64,000 bases of DNA from Symsagittifera roscoffensis. Taxonomy: Eukaryota > Xenacoelomorpha > Acoela > Convolutidae. The notes beneath the pieces are model-generated. The model saw only the letters and a program-made list of their open reading frames with translations. It was not told where the DNA came from and made no database searches. Made by a program: the position numbers and the translations under genes. Location of the stretch: contig NC_087065.1 in NCBI RefSeq assembly GCF_963678635.1, positions 51,158,452 through 51,222,451 on the forward strand, written 5' to 3'. Below, in pieces: positions 55,691 to 64,000 of this stretch (position 1 is its first letter; the number at the start of each line of letters is the position of its first letter).

Positions 55691-57529
55691 GTTCGGTTTT
55701 GGCTCACACCTTGTTTGTTGGCCGTAGATGATAGAATATGTTTCTTTTCAGCCTTGTCTGATCGCAATAATTTATGATACTTTGAATTGTTCCTAAGAAT
55801 GCTCTGATTAATGAGAGGTTTTTTAAATGCCTATTTTCTGGGTTGGTGAAACCGTAGAAGATGTTGACTAAATTTTGAATTACAAAAAATGGCTCAGAAT
55901 TAAATTGACTATTCGAAAAATTTGAATTCAAATTAATAATTTTAGTAGCTTCCACGTCCAAAATGAACAGCCGAAAGTTTTTTAAACTTTCTGCAAAAAT
56001 CAAAAATGTCAAAATAAGTTTGGGAACAAAGATGGCCGGTTGCTGTGCGTGTAGGACAGTACGTTCCGGCCAAATTTAGAAAAAAACTAAATTATTTAAA
56101 AAAACAATAACAAAATCATTTTTAACAAAGGATCAGACTCAAAAAACTTTCACAGAACTCATAACTTAACAATAAAAAATCCCAACTGGGAAAAACATCA
56201 AAAAGGCCAGTTAGCCGCCTATCGAGTGGTGTCTTCAACTTTTTTCATTTTTTTGTTTTTTATTTATTTTCGATTCAATTATCTTCAAAAATGAAAAACG
56301 AACAAAAAGTGAAAAATTCTTCAAAAAAACTTAACTTTTTTCTTTTTTACTCACAATATGGTTTCATTTTTTTTCAGAAACGATTTATTGCCACGGAAAC
56401 GCTAAATTAAGCTTCCGCAATGGGCTACTCTGATTTATTCTGAAGAAATATATGACACATGTACAGCTGCAACTTAAGATGATGAAATACCATCTTTCAA
56501 CTCTTTTGAACTCCTCCTCATTTTTTGCATCACAGTTTTTCTACTGCGTTTTTGTGGCGCTGTTCAGTTTTAAGAGAAGTAAAGAGACATCATTAAATAT
56601 ATAATTGCTTCTAAGCCAATTAAATACGCTTCATTATAATTGCATATTTTTTTTCAAGTTCCATACTGAGAGGTTTAATTTCGATGATTTCTCAGACCAT
56701 CACAAATATATTTCATAAATGACTCAGAATATAAAATTTAAATTTGATTTCGTCCATCTGAATTTCATAGAATGTCGATATTTTGATCAGTAAGTTAAAT
56801 GCGAGGCCAGGTAAATGAGCGTTCGGAGTTCAGGGCTTGTAACCGATCGGAGCAGATTTATTAAGTTTCGAACCAGAAGTAAATCATAACATGAAATCCA
56901 AAATTACGCTAAGTGATTATTTGTTTCAACATCATAACCACTCAATGTTTAATGGTTTTGCTCCATGGGTGAAAGCAACTAAACTTTTTAAATCAGTTCA
57001 TTTTTTGTTTGGTTTGTGTTAATTTCAGAAAACTTTTCTTAGGGATTATCAAGTTTGGATCAACCGAAAACTTGATTCACATGTTTTTTGCTGACAACTA
57101 ATTAAAAAAACTACAGTTCAATCGGAATTCAGTTCAAGTTCTAATTCAACACAAATTCAAGCAATGCTCGGACTCTAATTTTTCTTAGATGACCTTCGTA
57201 TAGTATGACCTTTTTCTTAGTATGACCTTTTTCCAAAAGAGTTTTTTGATCGGAAGATTGATCCATTGGCAGCGTCAAGAAATCGCACACAGCTAAACTG
57301 CCTTGACACATGTCTAGCTAAACTGCTTGATACGAAAGTAACGGAATATTTGTGCTCGGCGTGGTTTTTTTTTTCTTCAGACAAATTTCGACTTTTTAAC
57401 TAGCCATTTTTGACGGAATTTTTTTATATCATTCGAAAGCCATTGTTGTCGTGAGCTTAAATTTGAAAAAATATTTCACCTGTGATCGTTTTTCGTAAAG
57501 TTGTGAGGGTTTAAAGATTGCCAATTTGG
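55691..57529. other. Unassigned A/T-rich spacer
   Basis: A minus frame at 55704-56012 has no recognised domain and overlaps the end of the BEL/Pao remnant. No gene is supported. Confidence 0.35.
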
Positions 57530-57840
57530 CCAACTTGGGACAATTAACGCGCGATATAATTGGCTCTCTTAACGCGTAAGCGGAGATTTAATCCGTCTTA
57601 GAAATCGTTCCAAATTGGTTGAAAGAAGCTTATTTGCCATAATTGATTTGTTACGAGGAGCGGAATTTATCCTTTGGTACTTTTTATGGCGTATGGGTGG
57701 ATGATTTTCACAAAAAATCTCAAATTTAGAAAAAAATATTCATTTTATTTTTATTGCATTTTATTTTTTAGGTTATTACTGCTCCATAAACCTTAAAAGG
57801 CAGTCGGAACATTCATGGCATCGCCCTGATACAAGCAGTC
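57530..57840. repeat. Dispersed repeat B, inverted relative to 1800-2115
   Basis: AATTAACGCGCGATATAATT, CTCCATAAACCTTAAAAGGC and GCCCTGATACAAGCAGTC are the reverse complements of landmarks at 2092, 1873 and 1833. Confidence 0.6.
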
Positions 57841-58084
57841 TTGTTATTTATCAGTTTCATCAAACAATTTTGAGCTGATTCTAAAAGTGTTCTTTTGTTG
57901 CTTCGAAAAGTGAGAAGAAAACGCAGTAAAGTATAACACACATTTACCGTAATAGTTTTTGACGAGTTGTGTTCAAATATCATGCATTCAAGTTGCTTTT
58001 ATGAACGCTGACAGAACTTCTTACAAGATTGGTTTTTATTCATTTGAAAATATAAACGTGAACATCTTTGTGCGTTTCTTTTAT
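57841..58084. other. Spacer
   Basis: Nothing recognised. Confidence 0.3.
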
Positions 58085-58440
58085 TCCTATTTGAAATTCA
58101 GACAATTCAGCCAAAATTATGCAGACAATTCAGCCAAAGACAATTCAGCCAATAATTGGGACCGCCGCAGTCGCGCCAACGTGTTGCGAGCTTGCCAACA
58201 GAGGGTAGGACTCTATACGAAATTTAGAGCCGGTTATCGCCGCAAAGCGGCGACGCGCGCTTAGCGCGCTCACCGCCGACCTTAAACCGAGAAATAACTC
58301 CAATTCCATTTTTTTCCTTTCCGAATCTAGCGTTTTGTAAAACTGGCTGAATTGTCTCAGGCTAAATTGTCTGTATATTTCTGGCTGAATTGTCTGAATT
58401 TCAAATTGGCTGAATTGTCTTTGGCCGAATTGTCTGTGCG
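58085..58440. mobile_element. Foldback-like element with AGACAATTCAGCC iterons
   Basis: AGACAATTCAGCCAAAA-type words occur three to four times at 58095-58150. Their inverted form (GGCTGAATTGTCTG) occurs at least four times at 58340-58440. The centre (58155-58300) is distinctly GC-rich, with CGCCGCAAAGCGGCG and CGCGCTTAGCGCGC palindromes. It is non-coding. The end structure resembles elements with iterated transposase-binding ends. Confidence 0.75.
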
Positions 58441-58602
58441 CCGGTGCAAGTATGATGGATGGCAAAGTCAGGTTTGGAAACTGGGATCTACGGCATTACC
58501 AAAAAGGTCAATAAAGGAAAGTTTTTTTTCTTCTAAATTGCTTTTAACTGCTTCAAGGACTCATACTGTAATTCTATCGACTCAAACTATCATACTTGTA
58601 CC

Positions 58603-58946
58603 CAGGGGCGGATTTAGGGGGGATTCGACCCTCTGCCGACCCAAAGGGTCCCCCCTTTGTACTATTTTGAGATATCCATTTTTGGTGACGGACCCTGAAG
58701 TTTTTCTAAAGGCGCCTTCGGCGCCAATATATACTAATTTTGAGGGGGGAACCTAACAACGCCTTTTTTGGCCTGTTTTTTCAAAATTTTGCTTGCGGCG
58801 TAGAAATTTTGGCCGAAACAGGGTCTTTTTAGTGCTTTGGAAGAGCTCAGAAAATCAATTTGGTCGACCTAAAAAAAAGGTTGACAAGACTTTCGAAATT
58901 TTTTTGAAAATCCGCCCCCCTCGAGAAAATCCTAGATCCGCCCCTG
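58603..58946. mobile_element. hAT-like MITE with GGGGCGGAT ends, first of a tandem pair
   Basis: The ends are CAGGGGCGGATTTAGG and CCTAGATCCGCCCCTG. It is flanked by CTTGTACC at 58595-58602 and 58947-58954, a perfect 8-bp duplication. It is 344 bp. Short frames inside are not conserved genes. Confidence 0.85.
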
Positions 58947-58955
58947 CTTGTACCC

Positions 58956-59323
58956 CAGGGGCGGATCTAGGATTAACTCGAGGGGGAGCAGTTTTTCAGG
59001 ACTGTTTTGTCGATTGTTTTAGGTCGACCAAATTGATTTTCTGAATGCCCCAGAATCCTATAAATACCCTATTTTGACAGAATTTTCTGTGCCGTAGCCA
59101 AATATTTGAAAACAAAACAGGTCAAAAATTCCGTTTTGGCACTTTTAGGAAAACGCGTTTTTCAAAATAAGAATAAATTAGGGCCAAAAGCGTCTTTAAA
59201 AACACATAAGGGTTGTTGTCTTCGAAAATGGATGTCATAAAAATCATACTAAAGGGGGACTCTTTGGTTGCCGAGTGGGCCAAATCTTTGAGGGGGGTCC
59301 CCCTTTAACTAAATCCGCCCCTG
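58956..59323. mobile_element. hAT-like MITE with GGGGCGGAT ends, second of the pair
   Basis: The ends are CAGGGGCGGATCTAGG and CTAAATCCGCCCCTG. It follows the first after the octamer CTTGTACC and one extra C. The right flank ATTGAACC is a possible diverged duplication. It contains AATTGATTTTCTGA and GGTCGACC words inverted relative to the first element, so the pair is head to head in part. Confidence 0.75.
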
Positions 59324-59333
59324 ATTGAACCTT

Positions 59334-60273
59334 CCCGGGATGACCGAAACTCCTTATCATACAATTCCCATATATGAGAAACTTCTTGTCATACAATTCC
59401 ATACAATGCCATACGTACAGAACATTGTATGAAATCTCTATGATAAACATTTTTCCATAAATGAAAATTGTATGATAGATGTTTTTCCATAAAGCAGAAA
59501 GTTTGATTTTTTCTTTCTAAATTTATTTCTGAAAAATTTTACGTTGTGTTTGCAGCCGAACATAAGTGTCAAAGACCTTGGTTATTCAAAGCACCAAAGG
59601 TTGGACGGTCTTTGCATTTATACTGCATTGAAAACGACCTGAGTACAGCTGTCTTTCACAATTGATATAACAAAAGCAACAAACTTTTAGTTTTTGACAG
59701 AATTTTTTAATGGTGATTATTTTCAATTTTTGAATTTTCAAATTATCAGACATTGATCAAGTTATACATTAACACCCCATACAAAAAAATAGGAATTTTC
59801 AGCGTTTTTGAAAAAAAAAAATTAAGTGAAAAGAAAATAAAAGCCAATTTTATCGTATCCAGGACTACGTTATGCACACAAAATATTAATTTTAGCATGC
59901 AAAAAATTTTTTTTCGAAAAATGTTTGTTTGCGTACGAAATTCGATTTGCCATTGAAAAAAAAAACAAAAAAAATTTTGGGCCAAATTTTCAAAATTACT
60001 TGAAAAATTTTTTGTGTCGCCATCAAAAAAATGCCAGTCATACAATTTCCATATATGGGAATTGTATGATAAGCATTTTTTTCAAAAAACGAAAACCTCA
60101 GTTTTTTATCACCAGATTGTTTTATTAGAATCAAACAGCCACAGAAAAGAGTTTATACCAATTTTCAACCATTTTTAGAAATTGTATGAAAATTGTATGA
60201 CAAGCATTTTCCCACACACTTGATGTATGGAATTGTATGATAAGCATTTTCGGTGTATGGAGGTCAACCCGGG
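59334..60273 (+). mobile_element. CCCGGG-TIR element, copy D
   Basis: It starts CCCGGGATGACC and ends GGAGGTCAACCCGGG. Iterons CTTATCATACAATTCCCATA and GTATGATAAGCATTTT lie at both ends, with further units at 60030-60090 and 60180-60250. The core has AAAGGTTGGACGGTCTTTGC, TCAGACATTGATCAAG and GGACTACGTTATGCACAC, as in copy C. There is no ORF with transposase motifs. It sits about 85 bp upstream of the EF-hand gene start. Confidence 0.75.
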
Positions 60274-60359
60274 TTAATAGCCAACAGCATGCTCTCAAGG
60301 GGAGATTGGATTAAATGAAAACTCAGTTTTAACGTTTCAAAGATTTACTGATTGTTCAA

Positions 60360-61613
60360 ATGTCTCAACAGCAAAACAGTTCAGCACGCAGTGTCACTTT
60401 CAACGACGAGCAAACAGCAGCACAGCAGCAGGACGACAGCTGTCGGATGAAACAGATGACGGAGTTGCGCGAGTCGTCGGCTTTCATCCGCAGACACCCA
60501 GAGTCGCTGCTGTTTGTGGCATGCAAGGTGTTCCAGGCACTGGACGCAGACAACAACTCCCAAATTAGCTGGCCTGAAATTGAGGTGAAATCAAGTTCTC
60601 AAAATTGTTTTTTTTTTCATTACAGATTCGAACCACTGGCAGAAAACAAATAGCTTAAATAACGCCCATTCGAGCCTCTTTTTAAAGCACTTCTTTTTCC
60701 ATTCAGTGTTTCGGGAGTTCAACAAAACCAGTAAACTTTAAAGCAAAATGCTACTATAATTAGTGTCAAAATAATTTGATTGATTCAGGTTGAAAAATAA
60801 TTAAGGTTGAATTTATCTAACAGATGCTATAGTTGATTTAAGGAGTTATTAATTTTTATTGGTAAGTTTAAAAATTTAGGAAAAATCTATGATGTTCCCT
60901 TTCTTATGTTTTTATGTGATGCTAAATTTGAGTCATCAGTTACAGTTCCAGCTTAGTTTGCCAATAATTTTCTCTAGAGTCCTTACATCATCCATTAATT
61001 TACCACCCAGTGAAAAACTGCTTCAAAATTTTTTAATGTAGTTCGAATCATGACTGAAACGGCTTTAATAAATTATATCACTCAACTCTCTCCGATGATT
61101 ATTTGTGGTAACTGATTTTGCGTGGAAAAAAGCTGGAGCACCAGAGTACAATGTCCCCCCCCCCTTATTCAAATGGACGGAACAATAATTACAATGACCA
61201 AGCTGGTCAGTCAGTTGACGTTTTCTAGCTTTGCAGTTTTCTTGATACTCGATATTTATCCATTTATCACTGCGGGCATTCATCACTGCGGAAAGATTCA
61301 TCACTCGGATTTATTGGGATTCTCAAAAAAGTGGCAGTTTGGGCCATGTGGAAACCATCTACAGTAGTTATAAGATGATTTGGGTTTTTTTTAGCGACTA
61401 TTCTATAGCGGATGCTTCGATCGTATCTAGCTTAATCGAATTGTACATGTGTTTAAGGATAGCTTCCTCGGAAACTTGGAGAATATTCCTTTTGACAACA
61501 AAGAGCAATTGAAAGAGTGCTTCTACAAATGGGCTTCCGTGGACGAAAACAGCGAGGAATTGAGCTTCGATGAGTTCTTGGGTTTTTTTCAGGAACTCAT
61601 CGAGATGATTTGA
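60360..61613 (+). CDS. Two-EF-hand calcium-binding protein, 126 aa (two exons)
   Basis: Exon 1 is 60360-60584 and exon 2 is 61458-61613. The donor GAG|GTGAAA and acceptor GTGTTTAAG|GAT join in phase 0. Residues 1-40 are polar, Gln/Ser-rich and variable. Residues 55-75 (CKVFQALDADNNSQISWPEI) form a canonical EF-hand with loop D-A-D-N-N-S-Q-I-S-W-P-E. Exon 2 supplies a linker and a second hand (CFYKWASVDENSEELSFDEF, residues about 96-115). Its loop is one residue short, so it may not bind calcium normally. The stop is TGA at 61611-61613. The product is probably cytosolic and of the calmodulin-like superfamily, but too short and divergent to name. Start ATG chosen as the first in the frame. The intron is 873 bp without recognised content. 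Confidence 0.8.
60585..61457 (+). other. Intron of the EF-hand gene
   Basis: 873 bp, A/T-rich, including a C-run at about 61147-61155. No nested gene was seen. Confidence 0.6.
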
Positions 61614-61757
61614 ACTATCCTGCCAACTGAAATGTCTCCTGTTTTTAATCCAAAGAATTTGACTGCAAGAATTCATCAGTTTAATTGTTTAAAAACTAGA
61701 TATTGATATGTCAGGTGCCTTTTTCCAGCATCTGAAAGATTCGTTTTTTTTTTCAGG

Positions 61758-61798
61758 AATAAAGAAGAGCTTAGATAACGCTGTCGCTGATGAATAAA
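61758..61798 (+). terminator. Candidate polyadenylation signals of the EF-hand gene
   Basis: AATAAA hexamers at 61758-61763 and 61793-61798 lie 145-185 bp after the stop codon. Confidence 0.5.
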
Positions 61799-62289
61799 TT
61801 GAATTGTACTGAACACAATTTTTTTTCATATCACAAATAACAGTACGTAAATTTAACTGTTCGTTTTTTCTTCATATGGCGCCCAGTAGATTAGTATATT
61901 AATCATAATAATGATCACAATAAAAAAACAATTATAACTATACACACTTTAGGATTTCTCAGCGGGGAAAAAGTCCCCGATTGGTTGAATTTTAACAGAA
62001 TTGATTCAGTTCTGTTTATTTGTTTTAGATGGAATGATAGTTTGATAAGTGAAAGAACTTCAGTTTACTCAAATTTCTGCATTTCTCAAAGAAACAACCA
62101 TTTCCCCAAGTGCATAGATCTTTTTTGTTTAACGTCGTGATGAAACAGTTCCAGTACAGTTTCAAAAGAGTTTTCTTGATTCCAATTCTAACAGGTTGAT
62201 TTTATCAGGTAAATTATCAAATTGGGTCTTTTGATCCAAAAATTTGATTTTGTTGGGTTGTATCGTGCTTGGTTGAATCTTCGATTTTT
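61799..62289. other. Spacer
   Basis: A/T-rich, with no gene recognised. Confidence 0.35.
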
Positions 62290-64000
62290 CCTCTCGGGTT
62301 TATTGGGCTTCTGGACGCACGGCTCTTATAATACTATTGGAACAATGCAGCTGGAATAAGCGTTTAGCTTCAATTCAAGGTTTGCTATGCTGATAAGGTT
62401 TCGCTTCGAGGCTCGAGGATATCACTGGGACTAGGCCTCGAGAGGCTATGAGTAGAACTTTTTCAGTTTCAGGCTGTTCCAATTCATAGTTTTCGATGTA
62501 CATTTTGATTTGTTCAGTCAATGCATTTCTAAAAGTGAGGTTATGGCATTTCCAAAAATTAGATTTCATTTAGTTTTACAGCCCCATTTGCTCAATTTGG
62601 CCACGTCTTTTTTGTAATGATTCTGGTTTGTGGATAGAAGATTGTAGTCGTCTGCGTACCCAAAAGAATGGTTGAATGGGCCTTGGGGTAGATCATTTAT
62701 GAATATATTTAAAGAATAGAGGCCCAAGAATAAGCTTGTGATACCCTGCTTGTGACTTCTAAACCGATGAATTTCTCAAAATTAATTCGAAGTTTTTGTT
62801 TTTCATTACGTTAGATAGCTATGAAAAAGTTTTAAGAGATTTACAGCCAATCCAAAAAATTTCAATTTTGCGATGAGGATTTCGTGGCTTACTGTATCGA
62901 ACGTTTTTTTTTTAAATCGATGTGAGCTGATAGAAGATTTTGTTTCGTGGTTGTCTTAAATTGAGTACATTAGTCTAAAGACATAATTTGTAAGGTGGTA
63001 GATTTTTTTGGGCATGAACCAAAATTGACTATTCATAATTTTATGATAGATCTTTGTTGAGTTTTCCTCGAAGATAAATTTTTCAAGTGTTTTAGAAAGA
63101 TTGCAGAGAGGACTGATTGGTCGTTAATTTGATATTGATGCTTAGAGATGCCACTTGACTTGAGAGGGTCTAAGTTGCTCTGGATTTCAATGACTTTTTT
63201 GGTGAAGTATATACTTCTCATTGACTTGATTCCATTAAGACACTCCATTTTATGACATTAAAAACCTTTTGAAATTATCGGTGGAAAAACTAGCTTTGTT
63301 GGCGTCGTTATCAGCTGTGTTTCCGTCTCAAAACAAGTTTGATGATATATGTGCTGTTTTTTAATGCTTTTAGTTTTTTTGGATGCGGGAAAAAACTCTA
63401 TCGGTAAAAATGTTTCGTTCCAAGACTTTTTGATCTTCACTCGAAACGGTTTTGGCAACCTGTTTCGAAATTTCTTTTTGATTTTCGAGGACCAGTAGGT
63501 TTACAGTGCACTTTACTTTTTCCTCCAAAGTTTGGAGCCTCTTAAGAGTATTTGATGTAGATGGTCTTATCCACGTTAGTAGTGAACGTTTATGTAATCT
63601 TCTTACGGGCAGTAGTAAGTTGAGGGTTTCAAAAGCCATAAAAACCAGCTTCGAAGAAGATGCTTATTTTTGTTGAAGACAAAATGGCTCGAATGGCTGC
63701 TCAGTTATGAAAAGATTTAACTCTTTCTAATCGCAGGTTTGCAGAGAAAATCTTGTGATGTCAAAGAAAACCTGATCATTTTCTCTCTGGAGGGTGCGAT
63801 CTTTTGAGTCAAGCTCAAAGTAATGTTGAATAGCTCATGATCCGAGAAAAGCCTGCTGCCAAGATAGTAGGAGGATTTCGTTTTTAGGCTGTCGCGACAA
63901 AAGTACAAGATTTGGGATGTGGTATAGGACACCGTTCAATTCATTGTGGGGCGTACTGATGAATTATCGATAGTTTGACTCGAGACTAGTTTTTTTTGAA
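62290..64000 (-). pseudogene. Non-LTR retrotransposon (endonuclease end + RT), minus strand, runs off window
   Basis: Reading the minus strand from 64000 downward: an SDHELFNITL segment (about 63810-63840) resembles the C-terminal SDH motif of LINE endonucleases. A linker follows. About 63020-63110 shows PISVLSAI-, SKTLEKF- and QFWFMPKKST-like RT blocks. About 62720-62760 has LILGPLFFKYI. The catalytic FGYADDYNLL box is at about 62644-62673. The frame shifts many times and includes stops. The element seems Jockey/CR1-like and continues to the right of the window. It is separate in type and strand from the LINEs at 28400 and 48430. Confidence 0.75.

Noticed and set aside
55704-56012. Minus-strand 102-codon frame
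   Set aside because: It has no recognised domain, and the plus strand of the adjoining region shows a BEL/Pao remnant instead.

Overview
The window is eukaryotic nuclear DNA, almost certainly animal. It has split genes with GT-AG introns, coding exons that are much more GC-rich than the A/T-rich DNA around them, and a heavy load of decayed transposons: Ty3/gypsy, BEL/Pao, three non-LTR elements, Tc1/mariner and many small non-autonomous DNA elements. There is no operon, Shine-Dalgarno or bacterial gene layout. I cannot name the species from the sequence.

Only a small part of the window looks like functional coding sequence. (1) 2831-3856 is a probable 3'-terminal exon of a gene that enters from the left. 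(2) 14642-14813 is a tiny two-exon reading frame with a textbook 82-bp intron, and 15244-15774 is an intact 176-aa frame with two likely membrane segments. (3) 33995-46290 is a gene of at least five exons whose splice phases all agree. It encodes about 535 aa of mostly disordered Ser/Asn/Arg-rich protein with an SxIP-type motif, and its 5' exons are not identified. (4) 60360-61613 is a complete two-exon gene for a 126-aa EF-hand protein.

The rest is a layered repeat landscape. 1-2570 holds two copies of one repeat; one copy carries a MITE with a perfect 8-bp target duplication and the other supplies the unoccupied site. 4250-5875 has GTCGAA-type arrays. 6590-11195 may be a very old LTR element. 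11981-12767 and 13681-14410 are large foldback-like elements. 15800-18079 is a nest of MITEs up to three levels deep. 19216-24857 is a gypsy element. 25440-31000 is a decayed AGTCGCGCC-type satellite with a LINE inside it. 32280-33775 holds further repeats and a palindrome. The long introns of the five-exon gene (34254-38773 and 40712-45919) hold foldbacks, a Tc1 remnant and a TIR element. 46713-47738 is a homogeneous 50-bp satellite just 3' of that gene. 48430-50037 is a LINE, 50895-53640 nested repeats, 54400-55690 a BEL/Pao integrase remnant, 58603-59323 two head-to-tail hAT-like MITEs, 59334-60273 another TIR element, and 62290-64000 a minus-strand LINE that runs off the right edge.

The most interesting material is a family of about 1-1.6 kb elements with CCCGGGTTGACC-type inverted ends and clustered short iterons (copies at 16177, 40774, 51744 and 59334). 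I do not recognise it as a named family. Several copies sit inside other repeats, so insertion sites and order can be read directly. All family names and functions here come from reading translations and repeats by eye; no database search was possible.
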